A stretch of 64,000 nucleotides of DNA from Hemicordylus capensis (taxonomy: Eukaryota > Chordata > Lepidosauria > Squamata > Cordylidae): the NCBI RefSeq assembly GCF_027244095.1, contig NC_069659.1:346200250-346264249 (forward strand), written 5' to 3'. Below, one piece after another: positions 52,238 to 63,392 of the stretch (position 1 is its first letter; each line of letters begins with the position of its first letter). The notes below the pieces were generated by a model that did not search any database, was not told the origin of the DNA, and saw only the letters and a program-made list of their open reading frames with translations. A program made the position numbers and the translations under genes.

Positions 52238-52500
52238 ATTTGTTTGTTTGTTTGTTTGTTTGTGACATTTAATATACCACCCACTCCGAAGACTCCGGGC
52301 GGTGCACAACAACATGCAAACAGGCAACATTAAAAATTACATTCTAAATTAGAAACTAAAGTAACTACCAAAGAACAGAAAAAATAAACTACAGTACAGG
52401 GCAAAAGCCTGGCGAAAAAGAAAAGTCTTCAACAGCGATCTGAAGATTGGTAAGGAAGGGGCTAGCCGGATCTGTAGGGGGAGAGAGTTCCAAAGGAGTT
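52238..52500 (-). mobile_element. L2-type LINE 3' end
   Basis: (TTTG)n, then inverse tail AATATACCACCCACTCCGAA, CGGGCGGTGCACAACAACAT, and AAAAGTCTTCAACAGCGATC. Confidence 0.65.
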
Positions 52501-52504
52501 ACCT

Positions 52505-52725
52505 CAACAAAAAGCTCTCAAAGCAGTTTATATAAGGGGATTTAAAAACAAACCAAAACAAAGGAGATGGCTCCCTGGACCCTGACCCCAAGGACTCACA
52601 ATCTAAAAAGACACAAAGTAGATACCAGCAACAGCCACTAGAAAGATGATGTGGTGGGGTTGAATCGGACCAGTTGCTTCCCCCCCGCTAAATATAACAG
52701 AACCACCACTTTGAATGGTGCCTCT
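52505..52725 (-). repeat. SINE-like LINE-tail unit (GGGCAAAGAGGC family)
   Basis: Inverse copy: GACTCACAATCTAAAAAGAC, ACCAGCAACAGCCACTAGAA, to AATGGTGCCTCTGTG; the head end is changed. Confidence 0.6.
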
Positions 52726-52794
52726 GTGTCTAATCATTTCTGCATTCTGACTTGCCCCAGACCACCCTCCCTCGGATCCATAAAAACCATTGGT

Positions 52795-53328
52795 TTCTGG
52801 ACCACGTACCTTATGAAGCTAGGCTACAGCATCTGGGGCTTTTTACCTTGGAGAAGAGGCAATGATGGGGAGACATGATAGCGATGTATAAAATTATGCA
52901 TGGAGGGAGTAGACAAAGAGAACCTTTTCTCCCTCTCTCACAACACTAGAACCAGGGGTCACCCTATGGAACTGAAGGTTGGGAAATTTAGGACCGACAA
53001 GAGGAAGTACTTTTTCACACAGTGCATAATTAATCTATGGAATTCTTTGCCATGGGACGTGGTGATGGCCACCAGCTTGGGTGGCTTTAAAAGGGGGCTT
53101 AGACAGATTCATGGAGGACAGGTCTATCAATGGCTACTAGTCCGGTGGCTGTGGGCCACCTCCAAGCTCAGAGGCAAGATGCCCCTAAATATCATTTTCA
53201 GGGAAGCAACATCCACATACCTCTTGCCTGTGAGCTTCTCAGAGGCATCTGGTGGGCCACTGTGTGAAACAGGATGCTGGACTAGACAGGCCTTGGGCCT
53301 GATCCAGCAAGGCTGTTCTTATGTTCTG
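52795..53328 (+). mobile_element. CR1 LINE 3' end
   Basis: GGGGAGACATGATAGCGATG, AGGAAGTACTTTTTCACACA (reading KYFFTQ), CAGGATGCTGGACTAGACAG and CCTGATCCAGCAAGGCTGTT with a CTTATGTTCT tail. Confidence 0.78.
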
Positions 53329-54739
53329 CCCATGGACTTATCAGTCTAGGAAACTGCTTTATGCCAAGACCATTGGTCCATTTAACCCAGTATTGCCTAC
53401 TTGAACCTAGGACTTTCTGCTTGCAAATCACATGTTCTCGACATCCCATTTTGCAACCAGAACCCCTTGCTATGAGTCTGAAGTGCGCTCTGAACCTTTG
53501 CGCTCTGAAGTGTGGTGGGACATTCACTGCCTGCTCTCTTCCACTAGTATAGGAGGGCCAGTGCTGTGGCGTTAGCTCTCTGTGAGTGTCTGCTTGTCCC
53601 TCAATTCAGACTCCTCCTCCAGATCATGCCAAAGACTTCGCTTTTCCCAGAAAGCTTTTGGGGTGGTTAATTTGTGTTTTTGTTGACTCTGGGTTTGATT
53701 TTTAGGGTTTGGGTTGGGTTTTTTGGATTTTTTGCAAGGGGGGAGGCTGCTATTTTTCCTTGTTGCTCTTTAATTTATTATACTGTGAGGTTTGTTTTTA
53801 TTTGCTTGTAATCTATGGTCTCTTGCGTTTGCAAGAAAAATAGGATACCAGCAGTGCTTTTTTTGGTGACGGGACCAGTACTACTACTGGCACCTTGTCC
53901 TAGCTGGGATCACAGCGGCAGAGAGAGCTTTGCCTTCATTCCCTGCTGGGAGTGATAGCCAGGGCACTGCCAGCATCGGCATCGGCATCAGCATCAGCAT
54001 CATTTCTCCTCCTCGAGTTCCAGTGGAGGATGAGGCAGGCCAAGGACAGAGTGAGTCATTGTGGAGGGAGAGGAGGGAAGGGACAGAGAGCTCGGGAGGA
54101 GAAGAGGTCAAGGAAGGGTGCTGGAGGTCTTGGGAGTCACTGCTTTCTAAGGGGTGGGGTGGTGGGGTGGAATGGAGCCTTGCTATGGGGCCTGTTCTTT
54201 TGGGATTCTTGATCTGATTACTGTTAAGAATCTGCTGAGAACAGCAAAGGTTCTTTGGCATGTTTCTCGCATGTGCATTGTTTCTCTTATTGGGCATGTA
54301 TGTTGTTTCTTGGGCATGTTGATTCTCCTGTACTTGGGCATGCTTTGGAATTCTTGATCTGACTGTCAACAATCTGTTGAGAACAATAAGCTACAGTTTT
54401 GGCATGTTGTTTCGTGGGCATGTGCATTGTCTGTTGTGACTTGGGCATGTTGTTTTAGAATTCTTGATCTAATTATTGAGTGTTAAAAAATCTATATTAT
54501 AGATTTTTTTACTTTATTGTATAATTTATATTTATAATAATTAAATAATTATTTTATAAATATTTCAATTTAATTAATATTTATTAACCAATATAAGAGT
54601 ACTGGCACCTTTTTAAAAAGCTCGGCCCCGCAGCACTGAATATTAGTGTTTAAAAATAAATCTAAAATGCAACTGTTCACGTTAACAAACCAGGCATTAG
54701 AACAACTCTCAAACCAACTATCTTTACAGCTTAACAATA
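53329..54739. other. Intergenic stretch, mostly unassigned
   Basis: Contains a (GCATCG/A)n run at 53,972-54,001, a repeated GGGCATGT-GAATTCTTGATCTG motif at about 54,200-54,480, and an AT-rich run to 54,600. 53,600-53,840 might be a decayed L2 3' end. Confidence 0.4.
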
Positions 54740-55115
54740 CCAAAACAGAGGAGAGCCTTCACAAAGGCATGTCTTGATGTCCTTCCTTCTGCTGTTTTGG
54801 CTGTTTCCATCCATCTCATATGCGAATCGAACATGCCCATGTGAAAGTTTGGAGGGTGAAACAGTGGGTCATGTCCTCTTATACTGCCCCTTCTACTGGG
54901 ATATATTATATAAATTAATGTTACCTTCTTTAATTAAGTAACCCGGAAGAACTGGTGGTTTTTATATTATGCTCCTCCTTTCTGATCAGCAGTCTGATAT
55001 CACACACAGTGTTGCTAAATTCTGCACAGCAGCTTGCAAAATTTGCAGATTGTGTGCTAATAATACCTGTAGCCAATTACACTCTGGCTAATTTGATTTT
55101 TAGTTATATACTTTA
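54740..55115 (+). mobile_element. Vingi-like LINE C-terminal fragment
   Basis: A + frame reads CPCESLEGETVGHVLLYCPF, the same CCHC-like knuckle as CPCGSGLLETVTHVLLYC and CPCGSGELESTAHVILNC in the other two copies. Short, with no RT. Confidence 0.55.
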
Positions 55116-55125
55116 GCATTTTACC

Positions 55126-55400
55126 TAGGGTTGCCATATTCAAGCTCATTAGGTGGCCTAATGTGCATATTATGCAAATTATGTGGCAACTGATTTGCAT
55201 TTGATTTATATTTATTTATTTGACAGATTTGTTTGCTTTCCCCTCCTTCTCTGCCCTCCCATGTGATCAGATGAAGCGTAAAATCTGGGCAATCCAGGCA
55301 GCACATTGGAAATCCATGAAAATCTGGTGGAATTTAGCAGCCGGGTGGAGGAGCCAAAATCCAGGGGCTACCCTAAATTCTGGGGGACATGGCAACCCTA
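55126..55400. mobile_element. hAT-type MITE (TAGGGTTGCCA ends), 275 bp
   Basis: Begins TAGGGTTGCCATATTCAAG and ends with inverse ATGGCAACCCTA. Flanks ATTTTACC / GTTTTACC (7 of 8). Related to 7801-8048. Confidence 0.75.
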
Positions 55401-55768
55401 GTTTTACCATATGTCTGTATGCACAATGTTCTGTTGTTACTACTGCTCATGCTATAGTATTTACTACATGGAGCTGGTCATTGACTGCTAAAAAGATTTG
55501 ATTTGAACAAACCAGAGTGCTGTGCCATGTTTCCCAAGAGCTCTGGAGCCCTCTAGTGGGCACTGTTACATAGTACAGATATTCCCAATAATCCCGCCTC
55601 ATTGCATTCCAGGTACTATTGCAACAGGGTCATGCTTTGGCAGCAGGTGTAATGTCCTTGACTGACCAGGCACATGTGTGCTTCTGTTGTTCTTTATGCT
55701 TCACTGCTTCGTCATCCCCACTCAGTGGTGTCAATACTGGTGACTCCATCTTGGGGGTTTGTCTAGTG

Positions 55769-55904
55769 CAGGGATTCTCAACCTTGGGTCTCCAGATGTT
55801 ATTGGACTTCGGCTCCCATAATCCCCAGCCCCAATGGTCTTTAGTTGGGGATTATGGGAGTTGAAGTCCAATAACATCTGGGGACCCAACGTTGAGCATC
55901 CCTG
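55769..55904. mobile_element. hAT MITE, 136-bp near-perfect palindrome, perfect 8-bp target duplication
   Basis: Begins CAGGGATTCTCAACCTTGGG and ends with inverse CCCAACGTTGAGCATCCCTG. Identical GTCTAGTG copies at 55761-55768 and 55905-55912. The arms contain CTCCCATAATCCCCAGC and its inverse. The high arm identity suggests a relatively young insertion. Confidence 0.9.
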
Positions 55905-56224
55905 GTCTAGTGCTTGGAGAGTTACTGAATGTTTTTTTAAATACTTCCTGTGGATGAGCAGCATTTCCCCCTCATATTATCAGTTTAGTTACAATACGAG
56001 TGAACAGATGTCTGTACACTCGTACATGTGTTTGTGTGCATAACTGCATCTGTATTCATTTTAAAAGTGAACCTCGCTCCAGCGTTTTAGAGAAGTTCAT
56101 GTCACTGGGATGTAGCAAAGTTGAGCAGCTAGCTGGCATGCCTGGGGGAATCAGGGTAGTGTGTAAAGGAAGCCTCGTTATTATCAAAGGACAGAATGAG
56201 GGAGGAAAGGCTGCCAAACCCAGG

Positions 56225-56700
56225 GAGGCTAATCACACGATGGGGCGAAAGCGGGCTAGCGGAGGCTGGCCCGATTTTGCCCCATCATCTGGACCACCAG
56301 GCTTGGCTGCGAGCCCGGTGGTTCCTAGGCGGGTAACCCGCCTAACTACCCCTGCCCTAAAACCAGGTTTGCGGAACGAGCGCTCTGCAAACCTGGTTTT
56401 AAAGATCGTGAGGAGCCACAGCACGGCTCCACGCCATAGTTACTCACGAGTAGACCCCCGGAGGGGAGGTGAAAAGCCGCCTCCCGGCTCCGGGGGTCTC
56501 CCCAGTATGCCCTGGGCACTCGCGCAGGGCATATTGGAGCTTCCGGGGGCTGCGTGGTCTCGGAGCTCCCCAGCCCCCGCTGACTCCGTCACGGAGCCGG
56601 CAATCGTGTGGGCGGCCAATCTGGCCACACAGGGCTCCCACTCTCCCTGCGCACCCTCCAAAACCGGGTCTCACTGACTGTGAGACCCGGCTCAGGAACT
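56225..56700 (-). mobile_element. Multi-hairpin non-autonomous element, copy B
   Basis: About nine consecutive stem-loops, GC-rich: GATGGGGC.../...GCCCCATC (56,239-56,286); CACCAGGCTTG/ GAGCCCGGTGG; GGCGGGTAACCCGCC; a perfect 14-bp stem AAAACCAGGTTTGC with its inverse (56359-56400); GGAGCC/GGCTCC; GACCCCCGGAG/CTCCGGGGGTC (56,453-56,498); ATGCCCTG/CAGGGCAT; CTCCGTCACGGAG; and ACCGGGTCTCA/TGAGACCCGG (56,663-56,690). Its end GAGGCTAATCACACGAT resembles copy A and the MITE at 22,865. No coding capacity. Confidence 0.62.
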
Positions 56701-56872
56701 CCCAAGACGAAGCGTGGATGGAGGTGGGGAAAAGGGCTGGAGGGATCATTTTAATAGATTGTATTAATGGGCCTTTACAATGGGCCTTTACAGAGAGCAA
56801 AGCAAAGGAAAATAGAGCGGGGGGGAGGGGAATGCAGAATGTTAAAAGCTTCCATGCAAGTTCAAAGCACAG

Positions 56873-57102
56873 TTTTGCAAGCCAGAGGTTGCCGGTTTGA
56901 ATCCCGGCTGGTATGTTTCCCAGGCTATGGGAAATACCTATATTGGGCAGCAGCGATATAGGAAGCTGCTGAAAGGCATCATCTCATATTGCACGGGAGG
57001 AGGCAGTGGTAAACCCCCTCTTGTATTCTACCAAAGAAAAACCACAGGGCTCTGTGGGAGCCAGGAGTCGACACCAACTCGACGGCACACTTTACTATTT
57101 AC
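56873..57102 (+). mobile_element. Sauria-type SINE, 5'-truncated
   Basis: GCCGGTTTGAATCCCGGC, GTTTCCCAGGCTATGGGAAA, ATCATCTCATATTGCACGGG, tail GACACCAACTCGACGGCACA. Confidence 0.78.
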
Positions 57103-57224
57103 ACATGCTGCAGCAAGTATCCACACTGCTTCCTAATTTGGTCTCACTCTCTGCATATTCACCCAGCAGAGGCCTTGCCTGATTTTCCCAGCACCCCTGG
57201 CCAGCGTACTCCTGCATTCTTTTT

Positions 57225-57905
57225 GCATCCAGATTGGACTGCTGCAATGTGCTATATGTGAGGCTGCTCTTGAAGACGGTTCGGAAGCTTCAGCTGGTCC
57301 AGAATGCTGCTGCAAGGATGCTCATGGGCGCAAGCCACTTCATGAGTGTTACACCCATCCTGCGGCAGCTTCACTTCCAGGCTGGATCAAGGTGCTGGTC
57401 CTGACCTTTAAAACTCTACATGGCTTGGGGCTGGGGTATCTGTTGGTCCACATTCACCCTTATGAACCTGCCAGCGCCCTCCGTTCAGCATCTCAGGCCC
57501 TGCTTATGGCCCCGCCACTAGCAGAGATCAGGTTGGTAGGGACTCGAGACAAGGCCTTTTTGGTTGTGGCCCCTCGGCTTTGGAACGTCCTTCCCAAAGA
57601 GCCTCATCATGCTCCCTCCTTCGGTGTTTTTTTAAAAAACAATTTAAAACACATCTTTTAAAAGAGGCTTTTAAATGTTTTATCAATGTATACCTTGTAG
57701 GCTTCTTAGCTTTTAGTTTTTTACACTTGTAACTTTTAATTTGAACCTTCTAAATGTGGTTTTAGCTTGGTCTTTTAACTTTTTAACTTTTATTTTATTT
57801 TATTGTTTTATATGACATCTATTTCATTAATGTTGTGAGCTGCCCCAGAGCAGTACTGTACTGGAGGGGTGGGGGTATAACGGTTTTAAATAAATATTTA
57901 AATTC
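57225..57905 (+). mobile_element. L2 LINE, 3' part
   Basis: Translates as LDCCNVLYVRLLLKTVRKLQ, then LVQNAAARM, and LVLTFKTLHGLGLGYLLVHI, the L2 C-terminus, followed by PRLWNVLPKEP and an AT-rich 3' UTR ending ATAACGGTTTTAAATAAATA. A different subfamily from the 45.3-48.8 kb copy. Confidence 0.78.
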
Positions 57906-58386
57906 TGAGACGAAGCCACCCGTTTTCATTATTACTGTTCTGGTGACTGAGAGGGTAGTTTCTTTGTGGAGTGCAGATGCTGGCCAGCAGGTGGTGCTGC
58001 AAATTCACATGAGGCCAGGCTGCTCAATGTGTGTATATATACAGCTGGTAAGATCACACTAGGAAGAAGCAGAGAGGCATGCAACAGCTATGTGTGCAGG
58101 AAATAAGATCATGCTTGGAACGTACACAAAAGTTTTTAACACCTACAGTTTATTAATCACGCGGATTGTGGAAAAGGGAAGGCATGCACTTTTCAACTTT
58201 CCCCTTTCTAAACCATGATATGAGTCATCTGAGAACAAAAATTCGGTACAGCGTTGAATCACCCTAATGTTTAAGACAACAATAGCTTCATACTAAGGAT
58301 ATTTATATCTTACAATTCAGGTGACTCAAAAGTGGTATGAGGTTTTTTTAGTTCTCATCTGTATGATAGTTTTGCAGGTAGAAATC
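57906..58386. other. Intergenic stretch, no gene seen
   Basis: Nothing recognised. Confidence 0.45.
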
Positions 58387-58640
58387 CCTGCTAACTTGGC
58401 AAAGAGGCATCTTTTAACGTGGTGATTCTCTTTATTGAGCAGGGGGAGAGTAACTGGCCACCCCCAGCAAAGTACCTCCTGTGACTATTGCTGGTGTCTA
58501 TCTTACGTTTCTTTTTAGATTGTGAGCCCTTTGGGGACAGGGATCCATCTTATTTGTTTGTTATTTCTCTGTGTAAACTGCCCTCTGCCATTTTTGGAAG
58601 GGCGATATAGAAACCAAACAAACAAACAAATAGAAATAAA
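58387..58640 (+). repeat. SINE-like LINE-tail unit (GGGCAAAGAGGC family)
   Basis: CCCTGCTAACTTGGCAAAGAG, GATTGTGAGCCCTTTGGGGA, GGAAGGGCGATATAGAAACC plus (AAAC)n and (AAAT)n. Confidence 0.7.
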
Positions 58641-59029
58641 TAAAAGTTCACCTCTTCCCTTTCCCACAAGCTGCATGATTAATTGTCCCGGTCCTCTTCT
58701 GCAGCTCCCTCTCCCACCCCTTCACCCAAATCCTGGTTATTCTATCCTCCCATGCCTTTGCACCCTGCATGGGCAAGAAGGGTGAAGGCACCACCAAAGA
58801 AACAATAAGCCTTTTCACGTGATCATCTAAAGCTGGGATAGAGGCAGATAACCCAGGGTTGCATGCTTGTCTTGTGAACCAGGGCAAATTCCCCAAGTCC
58901 TGGTAGTCTGGATCTGGGTATGTCTGATCTGATAAGAGTGTTTTGTATTTGGATTTTATTGCTGTTTTCAATTGTGTATGACTCTAATAATTATTATTCT
59001 AATAATTAAAAAAAAACCTATTATTCGTG

Positions 59030-59446
59030 CAGAGGTGCATCTAGGTGATTTTGGAGCCTGGACCTCAAGGCCTTTGGAGACACACACAGACCTGCAAGTT
59101 AAGCATCATCTCCTTACATGCGTAGACACACCGTGACACAAGCAGTATTTTTAACACATGTGCTCTTGAGGGCACAAACAGCAACTGAACTTGTAAAGAA
59201 TGTAAGACTATAAAACAGGCATATTTAGGCAAATATGCATTAGCAAGAAACATTTCAACACACAACTTAACATATTCCCATCCCACATATTTCTTTCCCT
59301 ACTCCCCCCTCCGTCTCTAAAGCAGAGGTCATGCTTATCCACCCAGCCACACACCACCCGGGACAAACTAAAGAGGATTTGGGGACCCCTAGGGGGCATG
59401 GAGGCCCTGGACTTTGGCCCAGAAGGCCAGGGTAAGAGCACTTCTG
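59030..59446. mobile_element. hAT-type element (CAGAGG ends), long copy, 417 bp
   Basis: Begins CAGAGGTGCATCTAGGTG and ends AAGAGCACTTCTG; flanks TATTCGTG / TATTCATG (7 of 8). It carries about 220 bp more interior than the 19.6 kb copy, so shorter copies may be internal deletions of it. Confidence 0.78.
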
Positions 59447-59784
59447 TATTCATGTCTTTTAGTGGCCTTCATAAAGGATTTTACCCGAATCCACATGGGC
59501 AGCAGTTTTGTTGTTGCTGAAGCAGCAACAGATCAGAGGAATCGTCTGCTGCTCCGCTCTGTACTTTGTTGCAGGCACAGGTACTGTGGCACATGCGTGA
59601 AGTTCTCTCACTTAGATCAGCTTTTCCATTCCTTTAAATTGACAGAGATGATCAGCATGGACTAGCAGCATGGGAGGTTGAAATGCAGTTGTAAACTGAT
59701 CTTTACTGCATGGTCCATCCATTGATAACAACACTTTGCATAACACTCTCTAAATGTGCAAAACACTTCACATGTATTGCCTAA

Positions 59785-59945
59785 ATATAACCCTTATAAG
59801 TGTGTAGTGTTCTCCTCATGTCGCAGCTGAAGCTGAGTGACTTGACTAAGGCCATCTAGTGAGCTCATGGCAAAGGTGAGATTCAAACCAGGGAAGTTCT
59901 GACTTGGGACTGCCTCAGTCTCTTAACCATTACACTTCATCAGCT
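59785..59945 (-). mobile_element. CORE-SINE (MIR-like)
   Basis: On the minus strand: GTGTAATGGTTAAGAGACTG, GGTTTGAATCTCACC, CTTAGTCAAGTCACTCAGCT. Confidence 0.6.
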
Positions 59946-60033
59946 CTCAATTTACTCAATACAAGCATATTTAAAACTGCATTTCCGACGTGCACATGAA
60001 CAGCAGCAAACAGGCTTAAAAGTAAAAGGCACA

Positions 60034-60122
60034 GGGATTCCCAATCTTGAGTCTCCAGATGTGGTTAGACTACAACTCCCATCATCCCTAGCCACAGCTG
60101 AGGACCCAAGGTTGGGAACCTT
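60034..60122. mobile_element. hAT MITE of the TTCTCAACC group
   Basis: CAGGGATTCCCAATCTTGAG and inverse CCCAAGGTTGGGAACCTTTG with ACTACAACTCCCATCATCCC between. The flanks do not give a clear duplication. Confidence 0.65.
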
Positions 60123-60676
60123 TGAATTAGCACATGTGTGATTAATTTAAGTCTTGTGTATGCAAATTTCATACTCAATCTTAGGCATTTCATAGAAAAG
60201 TAATGCTGAAAAACTCATTTTGCAGGCAGTTTTGTAATACAGTATTTATAATTTTTATAAAGTCCAAACAAAGGATTGGTTTTACACAGTTCATAATGGT
60301 CTATGTACAGAAATTCCAGCTTAACACACATATTTTGTAATACATTCATACATTCGGTCCTGATACAAGAGAGGAGGAAAGAGAGAAGAGCAGTTTCTGT
60401 GGTTTCTCCTCCATCATTCCTTCATCAACCACAAACTACAAATACCATTATTATCCTCAACATGAAAAATTGGTAAGAATTACACATCTGGAACCAAATA
60501 GTATTTGGGGGAGAAAGAATTTAAGCAGTGATTGCATTACTAGCTGACGAAGGAAATCTAGAAAGAATGAGATGATTTTATATACTATAGATTTAAAGAG
60601 CAAATCTCATGAGTATTTTTAAAGAGATCTTCTAGTGTTAAAGACCGATAGGTCTTCAGTATAGCTGTGATAAGGT

Positions 60677-60724
<48 letters not shown>
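60677..60724. repeat. (GT)n microsatellite
   Basis: About 24 GT units. Confidence 0.95.
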
Positions 60725-60727
<3 letters not shown>

Positions 60728-60733
60728 GTAAAT

Positions 60734-60851
60734 TAGGGGTTCTCAAATGTGATTGGACTGCAACTTACATCATCCACAAATACAATTGCTGTAGATGATG
60801 GAAGTTGTAGTCCAGCCGCATCTGGGGACTCAAGGATGGGCACACCTGCCC
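60734..60851. mobile_element. hAT MITE of the TTCTCAACC group
   Basis: AGGGGTTCTCAAATGTGATT, ACTGCAACTTACATCATCCA and the inverse GGAAGTTGTAGTCCAGCCGC, ending AAGGATGGGCACACCTG. Confidence 0.65.
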
Positions 60852-61724
60852 TAAATCAATTCAAAATAAAACACAAGTCTTCTGCTTATGCTTGATCAGA
60901 AAAGGTATAATAATGGGGCAAAAAATTATTTCCCCCAAGATGTGCTCCTGACTCTTAACTCTCCATCTGTAGTTCTGCACCATAGAACTGGTGCAAAGGG
61001 GTCAGGAACTTGACACCTGGTGACTTCTGGGCCTCGAGAGGTCTTCAGAATATGCAGGTCATGGAGATGATGTCTGGTACCAGTGGCCGCTTTCTCCTCC
61101 AGTATGGCATGGCTTTTTAAAGAAGAGTACAGAAATGCATTTTTTATAAGATCCATACCATGGAATTTTGCTTTAGGGTAATACTTTTGGATTCCTCAGA
61201 GGTGTTTCAGGGCTTCCCCAACCAGAAGATCAGTAATGATAGAAAATACTCTTTGAAAGAAGGGTTGTTAACTTTGACTGAAGCTATTCTTGGATACCGT
61301 TGCCCTATTTTTTTTCAAAATACCAAGCCACTAAAATGTCCAGAATTGCTTTCAATAGTGACCTGGACACTGATGTTGGTTTCTGGGAGACTCTAGGCCC
61401 GTCCCGGAGAATTGTTCACTCTACCTGAAAGACAGCTTTCTTCACGACTATTATTACTCATCTTCCGCAAGGACATAAGGAGTGTTAGGTGTGCTTTAGG
61501 GAAACCTCGGTTCATACAAGGCGAGGCCAAACCGAACAAGGTGAAACAAATCAGTGGCCTAGAATGCATCCCAGAATCCTTTGCAATATGCCCTTCATGC
61601 TCACGGTGGACTCATTGATATGTAAAGGGTTCCCTGAAGGTAGAAAGTCTGAAAATCATGGCTATCCAACCACCACGCCATGATTATTTTTTTGAAAACA
61701 GGACAAGTGTATAACTAAGGTAGG
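60852..61724. other. Intergenic stretch, no gene seen
   Basis: Short ORFs only; nothing recognised. Confidence 0.45.
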
Positions 61725-62045
61725 GTGAGAGATCAACTGAAACATGACCTTTTACTGTGGTGGCACCAGGCTTCAGAATTCCCACCTGGAGGAGATGCAT
61801 TCTGACCCCTTTGCTGTCAGCCTTCAGGCATCAACCAAAGAATACTCTGTTACTGTAGAGAGTTTTCCAGGTTGTCTTGAGTTACTGTACTAAGAGTTGT
61901 CTCTTGCTGCTGACAGTATAGCCCCACTCCTGTTCTTTGTTGCTTCTGATTGGTTGGTTTTGATGGATGTTTCTGATCTATGTTTTTTGCCACCATGATG
62001 TGCTTTGGCACTAAAGTTGGGATATAAGTATTTTTATCAGTTAAA
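61725..62045 (+). mobile_element. L2-type LINE 3' end, old
   Basis: GTGGCACCAGGCTTCAGAAT, CAGCCTTCAGGCATCAACCA, and TTTTTGCCACCATGATGTGC followed by AAAGTTGGGATATAAGTATT match a typical L2 C-terminus and tail. Confidence 0.55.
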
Positions 62046-63366
62046 AAGAATAGAATACATGAATATTCATCAACTTATCTCCCTGCCACTTTAAAGCTAA
62101 AATAATATGCACACACATATTTCCCAAATGATTTTCAATATGGCTTAATACCCAGTTCTTATGGGTATGCGTGTTTGTGTTTAGATGGCAAATAGCACAA
62201 TGAGAGTGGTGCCGTACATACTTGCCCTGGTTTGGAAATGCCAAATTTATTTTAGAGTCTATTTCCCTGCTACAAGCCTTCTTGTAAAATGGCAAGAACC
62301 ACTTAAACAGATTAATTTCTGGTTGAGTTTTAATCCCATATGAGGATGATACATAACCTGATTCTATGCATATGTGATTATATGCAACACTGGCAGATCT
62401 CCATTATCTGTAGTTCATAATGTTGGGGATGGTGGTATGTTCTTTTGTAAGCAGATAGGCTTGCATACTGTGCAGTGTAAACACACATGGTGGAATTGAA
62501 TGTTTGAGCTGTTGTGCATGCACAAAATCACGCAAACAAGAGTTGTGCAACAGTACAGCCATTATATATCATGGCTACACTGTTGTGCAATTCTGTACAA
62601 TGTTTGCACTTGGGCAACAGTGCTTTGTGCGACTGTGCAAATGCTACACTCCACTGTGTGCATACCATTTCACATGTGTCAGCCATAATCTACAAGCACG
62701 CACAGCAAATCTTAGGATAGGCCCATCATGAGTTTCTTAACTCTTTCCAGAATGTGATTTTAAAAACTGACATTTGATCTGATATAACAAAAATAAAACA
62801 AAAACCCCAGTCAGAACTTTTTACATTCCCAGACCTTGATCCAGCTAAAGTCCATATTCAGCTAGTGGCCCATCAAAAGATGCATCTACTATTTTTGGGG
62901 ACCCTAATGAACGTCATAATATGAATTGAACTGAACTGCCTGTGTGTACAGAAGCCTGCTTCTGCACACAGATATCCCATTCTGGATTACAGGCCTGGTC
63001 TTTTCCCTCTTAGTACATCTCAGAATTATTGTCTTCATGGATTTTAAAGCAGAAAAGATCTGTTCGTCATTTAGCAAAGCAAACAGTACTTGCCTGCACA
63101 TATATACATATATAGAGGCGATTGAAATAATTTATAATAAATTAGGATGGCCACAAAACAAGATTGTCTACACTCAGTTTGGCTGTGCCAGGAGTATCCC
63201 AGCAGAAAATGACATGGCTGATATAAAGATCAATGAATAAAATAGTAAATAAATAAATAAAATCATACAACTGTTTAAGGACCTTGTTGAAACCCTATTG
63301 GCAGTCTTGTATATAAGAGGCACAAGCCTCAAGAAAATTAAATCTCTCTCCAACCCCACCTGCAAA
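62046..63366. other. Intergenic stretch, no gene seen
   Basis: AT-leaning, with many TTGTGCAAC-type words at 62,500-62,640; no repeat family recognised. Confidence 0.45.
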
Positions 63367-63392
63367 ACACACACACACACACACACACACAC
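63367..63392. repeat. (AC)n microsatellite
   Basis: Thirteen AC units. Confidence 0.95.

Noticed and set aside
56000-56900. 225-codon + strand ORF over the hairpin element as a protein gene
   Set aside because: It runs through the stem-loops, is Pro/Arg/Gly-rich with no recognisable domain, and reflects lack of stops in GC-rich DNA.
56900-57100. tRNA-like A/B boxes as real tRNA genes
   Set aside because: They occur only as heads of Sauria, CORE or tRNA-derived SINEs; no cloverleaf with a 3' acceptor stem was found.
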